Shown: positions 1-7,985 of the stretch, piece by piece
Layout: each line of letters opens with the position of its first letter
How positions within the stretch are numbered: the stretch's first letter is position 1
From: Nocardioides sp. 1609
GTDB lineage: Bacteria > Actinomycetota > Actinomycetes > Propionibacteriales > Nocardioidaceae
Assembly: GCF_004522105.1 (NCBI RefSeq)
Contig: NZ_SPUJ01000006.1
Location: 186,001-250,000 of the forward strand
Direction of reading: 5' to 3'
Length of the DNA stretch: 64,000 nt
Notes under the pieces: model-generated
Databases searched by the model: none
What the model was told of the DNA's origin: nothing
The model's input: only the letters and a program-made list of their open reading frames with translations
Position numbers and translations under genes: made by a program

Positions 1-551
1 TCGACGCCGCGCGCCATGTCGGTGTCGACGTAGCCCATGTAGACGCCGAGCACCTGGACGCCGTGGGGCGCGAGCTCGAGACGCATCGAGTCCGTCGCCG
101 ACCACAGCGCCGCCTTGGAGACTCCGTAGCTGGCACCGAGGGCCAGCCACGACAGCACGGACGCCACGTTGACCACGGCTCCCGAGCGCTCGCGGACGCC
201 GTCGACGAACGCGGCGGTCACGGCCAGCGGACCGAAGAGGTTGACCTCCAGCTCGCTGCGCAGGTTCGCGGTGTCCGTGGAGAGCACGGACGTCGGGAGC
301 GAGATCCCGGCGTTGTTGACCACGATGCCCACGTCGCGCGCGGTGCGGGCGGCGGCGGCCACGGAGGCCGGGTCGGTCACGTCGAGGCGGAGCGGCTCGA
401 CGCGGCCGTCGGTGACGTCGATCGCCCGCGGGTCGCGCGCACCGGCGTACACCCGGGCCACGCCCCGCTCCAGCAGCTGGACGACGAGCTCGCGTCCGAG
501 CCCTCGGTTGGCACCCGTGACGAGCACGGTCTGTCCGGCGAGGTCGGTCAT
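1..551 (-). CDS. Short-chain dehydrogenase/reductase, 3' end outside the window
   Basis: An NAD(P)-dependent oxidoreductase of the classical SDR family, of which the first 183 residues are visible. The Rossmann nucleotide-binding motif TGANRGLG lies at about residues 12-19, an NNAG motif follows near residue 83, and the catalytic YxxxK appears as YGVSK in the expected place near residue 140. The ATG at 551 is preceded by a GAGGAACC ribosome binding site. The gene is cut by the left edge of the window, so its C-terminal substrate-binding part is not seen and no substrate can be named. A perfect palindrome just upstream suggests control by a repressor that is not in the window. Confidence 0.9.
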   Translation of the reverse strand, partial: MTDLAGQTVLVTGANRGLGRELVVQLLERGVARVYAGARDPRAIDVTDGRVEPLRLDVTDPASVAAAARTARDVGIVVNNAGISLPTSVLSTDTANLRSELEVNLFGPLAVTAAFVDGVRERSGAVVNVASVLSWLALGASYGVSKAALWSATDSMRLELAPHGVQVLGVYMGYVDTDMARGV

Positions 552-597
552 GGTTCCTCCTGGGTTCGACCGGCCACACGGCCGGAACGGATTGATC

Positions 598-623
598 TTA
601 CGGTCGTAATACAAAAGCGACCG
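598..623. promoter_or_regulatory. Palindromic operator candidate before the SDR gene
   Basis: TTACGGTCGTAA (598-609) is a 5-2-5 inverted repeat, and CGGTCG (601-606) also pairs with CGACCG (618-623) across 11 bases. The site lies about 50 bases upstream of the leftward SDR start in an AT-richer patch that also offers promoter-like sequence. TetR-type repressors often bind such sites; the assignment is an inference. Confidence 0.45.
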
Positions 624-681
624 CAGGATCATTCCCCGCCCGCCCGGGCCACCGGTTCGTCCACCGGTCCGCCGAGGCAGA

Positions 682-849
682 TCAGGCGGCCCAGCGCGTC
701 GACTCGTGGATCAGGTCGGCCATCGCGACGACGCCGGCGAGGTCGCCACGTCGCTCCAGCAGCCTGCCCACCCTGGTCGTGTGCTCGAGCATCGCGTCCC
801 GGTGTCGCTTCTCCTCGGCCGCCGCCGCGTCCCGCCCCTGCTTCGCCAT
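682..849 (-). CDS. 55-residue protein of unknown function, paralogue of the protein at 19206
   Basis: A short ORF with a GGGAGGGTGGAGG ribosome binding site just before its ATG. The product is charged and helical at the N terminus and ends in DLAGVVAMADLIHESTRWAA. The 58-residue product at 19206-19382 ends in DLRGVHALADFVDESVRWTA, so the two share the whole C-terminal 20 residues apart from conservative changes, down to the last residue. This conservation supports both as real genes. There is no signal peptide, membrane segment or cysteine. I do not recognise a known family, and no function is proposed. It lies between the SDR gene and a divergent metabolic operon. Confidence 0.7.
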   Translation of the reverse strand: MAKQGRDAAAAEEKRHRDAMLEHTTRVGRLLERRGDLAGVVAMADLIHESTRWAA

Positions 850-882
850 CGTGGCCTCCACCCTCCCGCGTCCTTAACTGTA

Positions 883-901
883 GTAACTCAGTAGATGTTA
901 C
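883..901. promoter_or_regulatory. Inverted repeat GTAAC-N9-GTTAC in a divergent promoter region
   Basis: A perfect 5-base inverted repeat with a 9-base spacer lies in an AT-rich island about 35 bases upstream of the leftward 55-residue protein gene and 100 bases upstream of the rightward operon. It is well placed as an operator for one or both promoters. The binding protein is unknown. Confidence 0.35.
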
Positions 902-1000
902 GGACAATGTCAAGCGACCACCCGGGCGGGGGGCGTCGCGCGCTCCGTCCAGTGCTTCAGTGGGCTACCCACCCACCCCTCACCCACCCGCGAGGTCCCC

Positions 1001-2041
1001 ATTCCTGGTGTCGTCCGCCTCCGCCCCTCCGCCGCCGACGACGGCCCCGACCTCCGGGCCCTCGCCGACGGCGCCGCCGCCGTCGGCCGGGACGTCGACG
1101 GAGCGCTCGACCTCGCAGCGGCGTGGTCGGACCGGCTCCCCCGCCCCGGTCGCGGCGCGACCCGGTCGTTGTGGGAGGCGATGGCCACCGTCGCCGCCAC
1201 CGACCTGCAGGTGGCCCGCGCCCTCGAGCCGCACCTGGACGCCGTCGCGATCCTCGACGAGCTCGACGGTCGCGACGTGCCCGCCGGCACCACCTGGGGT
1301 GTCTTCGCGGCCGAGGGCCCCGGGGTCCGGCTCGAGGCGCGCGAGGCGGAGGACGGCTGGGTCCTCGACGGCACCAAGCCCTGGTGCTCGCTCGCGGGGC
1401 GCCTGAGCCACGCCCTCGTGACGGCCTGGATCGGCGACGCCCGCGGCCTGTTCGCGCTCGACCTGCGCTCCCCCGGGGTCACCACCGGCGGCGGCACGTG
1501 GGTCGCCCGGGGCCTGCCCGAGGTCGTCAGCACCCCGATCGACCTCGCCGGCGTCCGTGCCGAGCCGGTCGGTGGACCCGGCTGGTACCTCGAGCGCCAC
1601 GGCTTCGCCTGGGGCGGCATCGGCGTCGCCGCGGTCTGGTACGGCGGCGCGGTCGGGGTCGCACGCCGGCTGCTGCGCCAGGCGGCGGAGCGCGAGCTCG
1701 ACCAGGTGGGCCGCGCCCACCTCGGCGCCGTCGACCGGACCCTCCACGCGGCGCGGGCCGTCCTCGCCGAGGCCGCGGACGACGTCGACGCCGGTCGGGC
1801 GGACGGGCCGGCCGGCGCCGTCCTGGCGCTGCGCGTCCGCGCCGTCGTGGCCGGCGCCGTCGAGTCCGTCCTGCGCCACGGCGACCACGCCCTCGGGCCG
1901 GGCCCGCTCGTCGGCGAGCCGGAGCACGCCGCCGCGGTCGCCGACCTGCACCTCTACGTGCGCCAGCACCACGCCGAGCGCGACGACGCCACCCTCGGCG
2001 CGGCCGTCGCCGGGGCGCCCGACGACAGCCGCGCATGGTGA
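1001..2041 (+). CDS. Acyl-CoA dehydrogenase-like flavoprotein
   Basis: Residue patterns of the acyl-CoA dehydrogenase fold are clear, for example LDGTKPWCSLAGRLSHALV in the middle beta domain and a helical C-terminal domain. At about 346 residues it is a little shorter than typical acyl-CoA dehydrogenases (380-400). The reading frame shows coding character upstream of the first in-frame ATG (1169), starting around 1010, yet no in-frame ATG or GTG exists there. An ATT at 1001, with GAGG six bases before it, is the best start I can see; TTG 1157 and ATG 1169 are alternatives that would remove 50 or more conserved-looking residues. Its stop overlaps the next gene by 7 bases, so the two are co-translated. 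The substrate is unknown. Confidence 0.75.
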   Translation: MPGVVRLRPSAADDGPDLRALADGAAAVGRDVDGALDLAAAWSDRLPRPGRGATRSLWEAMATVAATDLQVARALEPHLDAVAILDELDGRDVPAGTTWGVFAAEGPGVRLEAREAEDGWVLDGTKPWCSLAGRLSHALVTAWIGDARGLFALDLRSPGVTTGGGTWVARGLPEVVSTPIDLAGVRAEPVGGPGWYLERHGFAWGGIGVAAVWYGGAVGVARRLLRQAAERELDQVGRAHLGAVDRTLHAARAVLAEAADDVDAGRADGPAGAVLALRVRAVVAGAVESVLRHGDHALGPGPLVGEPEHAAAVADLHLYVRQHHAERDDATLGAAVAGAPDDSRAW

Positions 2042-3375
2042 GCGCCGGGTTCACGCACGCCGCCGCGGGGACGCCCGCCGCCCGCTGGCGGGCCCACCCC
2101 GCGCGCGCCGGCGCACCCCTGCTGGACCTCACCGCCTACGCGCGCGTCGTCGTCGTCGCCGCGCACCCCGACGACGAGTCCCTCGGCGCCGGCGGCCTCA
2201 CCGCCCTCGCCCACCGGCGGGGCGTCCCGGCCACCCTGGTCGTCGCGACCGCCGGCGAGCACAGTCACCCCCGGTCGCCCACCACCTCGCCGGACGAGCT
2301 CGCCCGCCGGCGCCGCGCGGAGTCCCGCACGGCGTGGCGCGCCCTCGGCCCCGCCGAGGAGCCGCTGTTCCTGGGGGTCGAGGACGGCGACCTCGCGGCC
2401 CACCAGGACGACCTCACCACCCGCCTCGTCCAGGACGTCGGCGACGGCCGTCGCACGCTGCTCGTCGCCCCGTGGCGCCACGACGGCCACCCCGACCACG
2501 AGGCGGCCGGCCGGGCCGCCGCGGCCGCCGCCCGCCGTACGGGGGCCGACCTGGTGGAGTACCCCGTCTGGTTCTGGCACTGGGGCGAGCCGGACGCCGC
2601 CCCGTGGGACGACCTGGTCGCCGTCCGGCTCGAGCCAGAGGACGTCGTCCGCAAGGCCCGGGCGATCGCCGCCCACCGCACCCAGGTGGCGCCGCTCTCC
2701 CCCGCTCCGGGCGACGAGACGCTCCTCGGACCCGACCTCCTGGCCCACTTCGCCGCCGACGACCACCTCGAGCTCCTCGTGCGACAGCCGGCGGTCGACG
2801 ACGCCCTCGACCGCGAGCACGCCGAGCACGACGAGCCGTGGGACGTCGACCGCCGCTGGTACGAGCGCCGCAAGCGCGACATCGTCCTCGCGGCGCTGCC
2901 CCGCCAGCGGTTCCGTGCCGCGCTCGAGGTCGGCTGCTCCACGGGCGCCCTCGCCGCCGCCCTCGCCCCGCGGTGCGACGCGCTGACCGCGCTCGACTCC
3001 AGCCCCGCCGCGCTCGGGCGCGCCGAGGCCCGCCTGCGCGACCTGGACGGCGTCCGCACCGTGCTGGCCGACGTGCCCGGGGGGTGGCCCGACGGGCGCT
3101 TCGACCTGGTCGTGCTGTCCGAGGTCCTCTACTTCCTCAGCCCGCGCGACGTCGAGGCCGTCGCCGACCGCGTGGCGGCGAGCCTGGCCGCCGACGGCGT
3201 GGTCGTGCTGTGCCACTGGCGCCACGACATCGACGGCTGGGTGCTCGACGGCCCCGAGGCCCAGCGCCTGCTGGTCGAGCGCCTGCACCTGCCCGTGGCC
3301 GCCCGCTACGTCGACCGCGACGTCGAGGTCGTCGTCCTCGGCGCGCCGGGCACGATGCCCGACCCGTCCGCCTGA
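2035..3375 (+). CDS. Fusion of a PIG-L/LmbE deacetylase and a SAM-dependent methyltransferase
   Basis: Two enzyme domains in one 446-residue chain. Residues about 35-250 form a zinc-dependent PIG-L/LmbE N-deacetylase with the metal-binding AHPDDE motif and a later HPDH motif. Residues about 270-446 form a class I methyltransferase with the SAM-binding motif EVGCSTGALA and an acidic ALDSS strand end. PIG-L enzymes remove acetyl groups from N-acetyl-glucosamine-type sugars; the attached methyltransferase suggests a second step on the same molecule. The gene overlaps the acyl-CoA dehydrogenase-like gene, so these belong to one operon, perhaps for a small modified glycolipid or metabolite. The pathway is inferred, not shown. 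Confidence 0.88.
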   Translation: MVSAGFTHAAAGTPAARWRAHPARAGAPLLDLTAYARVVVVAAHPDDESLGAGGLTALAHRRGVPATLVVATAGEHSHPRSPTTSPDELARRRRAESRTAWRALGPAEEPLFLGVEDGDLAAHQDDLTTRLVQDVGDGRRTLLVAPWRHDGHPDHEAAGRAAAAAARRTGADLVEYPVWFWHWGEPDAAPWDDLVAVRLEPEDVVRKARAIAAHRTQVAPLSPAPGDETLLGPDLLAHFAADDHLELLVRQPAVDDALDREHAEHDEPWDVDRRWYERRKRDIVLAALPRQRFRAALEVGCSTGALAAALAPRCDALTALDSSPAALGRAEARLRDLDGVRTVLADVPGGWPDGRFDLVVLSEVLYFLSPRDVEAVADRVAASLAADGVVVLCHWRHDIDGWVLDGPEAQRLLVERLHLPVAARYVDRDVEVVVLGAPGTMPDPSA

Positions 3376-3410
3376 CCCGACCGCCCGACCCGCCGAACCC
3401 TGGAGGAACC

Positions 3411-3602
3411 ATGTACTTCGACACCGCCCCCTGCTCGGTCTGCGGCTCGCGCGTCGAGCTCCGCGCCCGCACGGGGGTCGAGGACGCCGGCGGCCCGGTC
3501 GGGGACCCCGACGGCTACGTCGGCGACGGCGACTCGACCCCCGACGAGCGGGTCTGCACCAACGCGGACTGCCCGACCCGCACGTCGTCCGAGCAGGCCT
3601 GA
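3411..3602 (+). CDS. Small zinc-ribbon protein
   Basis: A 63-residue protein with CSVC near residue 8 and CTNADC near residue 49, a pattern able to bind one zinc ion. The rest is acidic and Gly/Asp rich. A strong GGAGG stands six bases before the ATG. It is the last gene of the operon begun by the acyl-CoA dehydrogenase-like gene, 35 bases after the deacetylase/methyltransferase, and is followed by a strong terminator. No specific role can be read from the sequence. Confidence 0.75.
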   Translation: MYFDTAPCSVCGSRVELRARTGVEDAGGPVGDPDGYVGDGDSTPDERVCTNADCPTRTSSEQA

Positions 3603-3648
3603 GCCGGCCCGAGCCGACCCGAGCCGGCCCGAGCCGGCCCGAGCCGAC
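3601..3648 (+). repeat. 10-bp tandem repeat, about 4.8 copies
   Basis: The unit GAGCCGGCCC (one position alternates G/A) is repeated head to tail directly after the stop codon of the zinc-ribbon gene and before the terminator hairpin. It looks like a simple slippage repeat. Confidence 0.85.
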
Positions 3649-3678
3649 GAGGGACCCCGGCGGTCGCCGGGGTCCCTC
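3649..3678. terminator. Bidirectional terminator hairpin
   Basis: A perfect 14-base inverted repeat, GAGGGACCCCGGCG and its complement, separated by GT. It lies between two convergent genes, the rightward zinc-ribbon gene and the leftward secreted hydrolase gene, and has no U-tract, as is usual in GC-rich actinobacteria. Confidence 0.8.
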
Positions 3679-3696
3679 ACCCGGATCGCGTCGGTC

Positions 3697-6600
3697 CTAC
3701 CTCCTCCGGACCAGCACCACGGTCCGCGCGACGGTCGCGGTGCCGCCGGCCGAGGTGACGGTCACCCGGACGACCACCGACAGCCGGCCCTGGCGGCGCA
3801 GTGCCGCGCGGTACCGGGGCTTGACCGACACCGGGAGCCGCACGCTGCCCGCCCCGGTCGTCGTCGCGGTGGAGGTCGCGACCTTGGCGCCGGTCAGGCG
3901 GACCGTGCCGGCGGCACTCACCGTGGCCCGCACGACCGCGGTGCCCTTCTTCCTGGCCTTCGAGACGCCGGTGACCTTGACGGTCGGCCGCACCGGGGCC
4001 GGCGGCTCGACCGGCACGTCGGAGACCGTCACGGTGAGCGGCGCGGAGGTCGTCTGCTGGCCCGACGAGTCGGTCGCGACCGCGGTGAGGGTGACGGTCC
4101 TCCCGGCGTCCGTCGCCGCCGGCGTCCAGCTGAAGGCGTGCGGTGCCCGCTGGGACGTGCCCACCGCGACTCCGTCGGCCAGCAGCCTCGTCGAGGCGAT
4201 CGCGACGTCGTCGCGGGCCCGGACGAGCGGGGTCACCGTCTCGCCGACGGCCACCACCGAGCCGCCCAGGGGGTCGACGACGGCCGCCGACGGAGCCGCG
4301 TCCGGCACGGCGCCGTACGTCGTCGGCACGGTGCCGGGCGTGGTCGAGACCCGCGAGGTCAGCGTCACCGAGCTCGAGCCCGAGATCGCCTCGGCGCCGG
4401 TGTCCGGGTCGGCCGGGCCCCCGGCCACCGGGGCGACCGGGCCGAAGTAGCTCGACGTGGTGACGAACGGGGCGCCGGTCCGGACCGCCGTGCCGTCGGC
4501 GGTGGCGTTGTAGACGGCCCAGCCGTTGCCGGTGAGGGCGACCCCCGAGGCCGTCAGCGCACCGGCGACCTCCGTCCGGGCGTCGGTGAGCAGGATCCCG
4601 TAGGACCGGGTCGGGTCGGGCCGGAAGTAGTTCCCGGTGATCCGGCTGGTCCGCACGAAGCCGTCGGATCCGCTCGTGTAGTGCACGCCGGTCTGCGGGA
4701 AGACGCCGTTCGGGCGACCCCGGACCACGGTGTCGGTCACGTAGCCGTGCTGCTCGATGCCGGTGCGGACGGTGGTGGCTGGCGCGGCGTCCGCGCCCTT
4801 GGCGCCGTCGAACAGGATGCCGCCGGTCTGGTAGCCGGTGACGAGGCTGTCGTCGACGGTGAGCTCGGTCTCGACCGTGCCGGTCCCGGAGCCCTGGATC
4901 ACCCCGGTCTTCACGATGCCCCAGCCGTGCGGGTGGTCGGCGAGGTCGGCGGCGGACGTGGCCGCCCGCATCGGGCCGACCACGCTCTGCGAGACCCGTC
5001 CAGCGGCCCCGAAGTAGGCGATGCCCGCCTCGGCCCAGGTCTCACCGGAGGTGACCGTGACCCCGGAGATGTCGACGAACATCTCGTTGGTGTCGGTCGC
5101 GCCGAGGGACTGGCGCGAGACCGTGACGACGTTGCCGCCACCGTCGCGCAGGTACGGCCTGAGTCCCTCGAGCGAGTCGATCGACTGCTTCGGCATGATC
5201 GTGACCTTGTCGGCGCCGGCTCCCTTGATCTTGAGCGGCTTGGTGATGGTCAGGCCGTTGCGAGCACCGGTGGACACCGGGTTGCCCGGCCCGGAGACCG
5301 GGGTCGAGGCCTCCTCGTAGGTGCCCTCGCAGACCACGACGGTGTCCCACGGCGATGCGTGGTCAACGGCGTCCTGGATCGAGGTGAAGCCCGCCGCCGG
5401 GCACTGTGCCCCGTCGTCGTCGACCACCCAGGCGGTGTTCGAGTACGGGTCGGCGACGGTGTCCTTGAGCTTCACGTTGCCGGCGGTGTTGTCGTAGGCC
5501 GCCATCACCTCGGCCGGGTCGGGGCCGGTGGCCGGGGGGCCGGAGCCGGCGCCCTGGTCGAGCGCGGTCCCGTCGGAGAGCACCATCGCGCCGTCCGACA
5601 CGGCCTCCTGGAACCGGACGTCGGCCAGCTGGATCGACCCGGAGGCGGGGGTGCCGTCGTCGCCGAACCGCAGCTGCACCTGCGCGAGCGAGCCGAGGTC
5701 GACGCCCTGGGCCGCGAACTCGCTCAGCGGGACGCGGATCTGGTCGAGGACGATGTGGGTGTTGGGCGTGTTCGTGCCGGTGGACATGTGCAGGGCGTTG
5801 CCCCACCGCTCGTCGCCGGCGTGGACCGTGGCCTCGTTCCCCGCGGTGTCGGTGAGGGCGATGATGAAGTCCTGGGTCGTCGAGGCGGGGTCGTACGACG
5901 TCGGGAGCTCGTTCGGGTAGGCCCAGCTCGGGCTCGTGCCGGTCCGGGTGCTGTCGCCCCGGTTGTCGGCCCCGGGGTTGCGGAGGTCGAAGAAGTTGAC
6001 GTCCGCGCCCATCGCGAGGGCCTCGAGACCGCTCAGGTCGCTGGACGCGGCCGGGATCTCGGCGGTGAGCTCGGCCGTCGTGCCCTCCTCCCACGCCAGC
6101 GCCAGCTGGCGGCCGTAGGAGTGGTTGACCGGGGCGTTCTCGCGGACGCCGTTCTGGCCACCGAGCGCGGCCTTGCCGGGCAGCGGGCACGCCTTGGCGG
6201 CGGTCGGCTGGGTGCCCTTGCCGAGCTGCGCCGGGGCGAAGTCGTCCGGCTCGGGGTTGCACCAGTCGTAGCCGCCCGCGGTGGTCCTCGGCCGCGGCGA
6301 GACCGCACCGTTGTCGAGGTAGGGGTTCGCGAACCCGGACCCGCTCAGCGTGTCACCGAGCGCGTTCAGGCCGAGGGGGTTCTCGATCTCCGGTCGGATC
6401 AGGTCGACCCGCTCCGTCGCGGCCGGGAAGTAGCTGGTCGACACGTACTCCTCGCACCCGATCCGGGTGCCGGACTCGCTCGTCGGGCAGGCCGTGTCGG
6501 GGATCTGCCGGTGCGACTCGGTGTCGGAGAGCTCGCCGGTCATGTACGGCTCGAAGGCGCCCTCACCGCCGACGTAGCGACGGAAGAAGGCCGCCATCGT

Positions 6601-7827
6601 CGCCAGGCCGATCTTCTCCTGGTCGCCCATCCGCTCGGCGTCGCCGGAGATCTTGGTGTTGACCTCGGGGTCGTAGGTCGCGGAGTTGTCGATCACGTAG
6701 TTCTGCGCCGGGTCGGTGTAGCTCGCGGCACCGCTCAGGCGCAGGTTGTTCGGGTGCACGTTGGTCGCGGCGGGCGTCGAGAACGGCGTCGAGTTGCCGC
6801 ACGCGGCGTCGTTGTTGTTCTGGCCGTCCGCGCCGCCGTCGGCGTACCAGACGGTGTTGTACCAGTTGTGGATCGCGCCGAGCTGCGACGACTGGATCCG
6901 CGGGAACGGGTCGGTGCCGTCGACGTACTGGCTGCGCTCGAAGAACCGGGCGCCCTGCAGGTTCGAGACGTCACCGTCGCAGAACGGCAGGATCGTCATG
7001 TACGGCGTGCCGTACGGCGCCTTGCGCTCGTAGTCGACGGGGGCCAGCGAGATCACGCCGCGCAGCGGGTAGCGCGGCCCGTCGGTGCGGATCCGGTTGT
7101 AGTCCATGAAGCTGGTGACCGCGTCGCCGCCCCGGGAGTGGCCCATCAGGCCGATCCGGGTCAGGTCGAGGTGTCCGGAGAGGGTGGTGCCGAGGTCCGC
7201 CGACGGGACGCCGTCCAGGCCGGTGGCCGTGTTGGCCTTGCTCAGCGCGTCGAGGGTCGCCGCGATGAGCAGCCGGCGCTGGTGCATGCCCTTGCTCTTG
7301 GGGTTGTCCTGGCGCATCATCAGCTGGTCCTGCGACAGGGAGAAGACCGTGTAGCCCCAGGTCGCGAGGTTCTCGCCCAGGTAGGCGTAGCCGGCCTCGT
7401 TGCGCTTGAACTGGCCGCACCTGAGGAGCGCGGTGTCGTTCTCGGCGGCGGGGCTGTCGCAGGAGCCGTGGTTGCCGTGCACCAGCACGATCAGGGGCGA
7501 GGGCTCGGTGCGCTCGGCCGGGTCCGGGTAGTACAGGGAGCCGCGGATCTCGATGTTCTCGGGCGCGGACACCGTCCCGACGGCGGGCGCGGCGCCACCG
7601 GAGTCGGGCTCCTGCAGGGCCACCGTGCCCAGCTTCGTCTCCTGGATGGTCAGCGGGGTGAGGTCGCCCCGCTCCATCGGGTCGGGAAGGACCAGCTCGT
7701 CGGCGTCCGCCGACGAGGTGGCGGGGGCGGCTGATGCCTGCGTGGGTGCTGCCGCCGGGAGGGCGAGGGCCGCGAGCAGCGGCACCATGGCCCATCGGCG
7801 CCAGCGCGTGGAGGTGGTGACCTGCAC
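3697..7827 (-). CDS. Large secreted alpha/beta-hydrolase with beta-helix and Ig-like domains
   Basis: A 1376-residue exported protein. A signal peptide (arginine-rich start, hydrophobic stretch to about residue 30, then ASAAPA) is followed by an alpha/beta-hydrolase domain with LIVLVHGNHG (112-121) and the nucleophile elbow GHSRGG (229-234, Ser231). A middle region without clear assignment leads to a right-handed beta-helix type segment (about 825-1130, beginning FTSIQDAVDHASPWDTVVV). An Ig-like domain (about 1175-1270) and a lysine/arginine-rich tail follow. The GTG start at 7827 has AGGAGA six bases upstream; an inner ATG 13 codons later would also keep the signal peptide. The substrate is probably an extracellular ester or polymer, but this is not shown. 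Confidence 0.8.
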   Translation of the reverse strand: MQVTTSTRWRRWAMVPLLAALALPAAAPTQASAAPATSSADADELVLPDPMERGDLTPLTIQETKLGTVALQEPDSGGAAPAVGTVSAPENIEIRGSLYYPDPAERTEPSPLIVLVHGNHGSCDSPAAENDTALLRCGQFKRNEAGYAYLGENLATWGYTVFSLSQDQLMMRQDNPKSKGMHQRRLLIAATLDALSKANTATGLDGVPSADLGTTLSGHLDLTRIGLMGHSRGGDAVTSFMDYNRIRTDGPRYPLRGVISLAPVDYERKAPYGTPYMTILPFCDGDVSNLQGARFFERSQYVDGTDPFPRIQSSQLGAIHNWYNTVWYADGGADGQNNNDAACGNSTPFSTPAATNVHPNNLRLSGAASYTDPAQNYVIDNSATYDPEVNTKISGDAERMGDQEKIGLATMAAFFRRYVGGEGAFEPYMTGELSDTESHRQIPDTACPTSESGTRIGCEEYVSTSYFPAATERVDLIRPEIENPLGLNALGDTLSGSGFANPYLDNGAVSPRPRTTAGGYDWCNPEPDDFAPAQLGKGTQPTAAKACPLPGKAALGGQNGVRENAPVNHSYGRQLALAWEEGTTAELTAEIPAASSDLSGLEALAMGADVNFFDLRNPGADNRGDSTRTGTSPSWAYPNELPTSYDPASTTQDFIIALTDTAGNEATVHAGDERWGNALHMSTGTNTPNTHIVLDQIRVPLSEFAAQGVDLGSLAQVQLRFGDDGTPASGSIQLADVRFQEAVSDGAMVLSDGTALDQGAGSGPPATGPDPAEVMAAYDNTAGNVKLKDTVADPYSNTAWVVDDDGAQCPAAGFTSIQDAVDHASPWDTVVVCEGTYEEASTPVSGPGNPVSTGARNGLTITKPLKIKGAGADKVTIMPKQSIDSLEGLRPYLRDGGGNVVTVSRQSLGATDTNEMFVDISGVTVTSGETWAEAGIAYFGAAGRVSQSVVGPMRAATSAADLADHPHGWGIVKTGVIQGSGTGTVETELTVDDSLVTGYQTGGILFDGAKGADAAPATTVRTGIEQHGYVTDTVVRGRPNGVFPQTGVHYTSGSDGFVRTSRITGNYFRPDPTRSYGILLTDARTEVAGALTASGVALTGNGWAVYNATADGTAVRTGAPFVTTSSYFGPVAPVAGGPADPDTGAEAISGSSSVTLTSRVSTTPGTVPTTYGAVPDAAPSAAVVDPLGGSVVAVGETVTPLVRARDDVAIASTRLLADGVAVGTSQRAPHAFSWTPAATDAGRTVTLTAVATDSSGQQTTSAPLTVTVSDVPVEPPAPVRPTVKVTGVSKARKKGTAVVRATVSAAGTVRLTGAKVATSTATTTGAGSVRLPVSVKPRYRAALRRQGRLSVVVRVTVTSAGGTATVARTVVLVRRR

Positions 7828-7912
7828 GGCGTCTCCTGTCGTGTGCGACGGCCGAGGGTCGTTCCGTCGCCCCGACGCTAGGAACGTCCGGTTACCAGCG
7901 TTCTCCCGTGCT

Positions 7913-7959
7913 GTTAACGCAGGTGACGTCCTGGGCGCCGTGCGTTAACGCTGACGTCA
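7913..7959. promoter_or_regulatory. Repeated motif pair GTTAACGC / TGACGTC
   Basis: GTTAACGC followed by TGACGTC occurs twice, at 7913-7930 (3-base gap) and at 7944-7958 (no gap). GTTAAC and TGACGTCA are themselves palindromes. The pair lies in the 158-base gap between mycP and the secreted hydrolase gene, upstream of the latter, and is a good candidate for a regulator binding region. Confidence 0.45.
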
Positions 7960-7985
7960 GGCGGGAGGCGGCAGGTCCGCGGCGC

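Noticed and set aside
4138..7734. A rightward open frame of about 1200 codons opposite the secreted hydrolase gene.
   Set aside because: The product is Arg/Gly/Val-rich without structure, and the opposite strand encodes a clear signal peptide and hydrolase domain.
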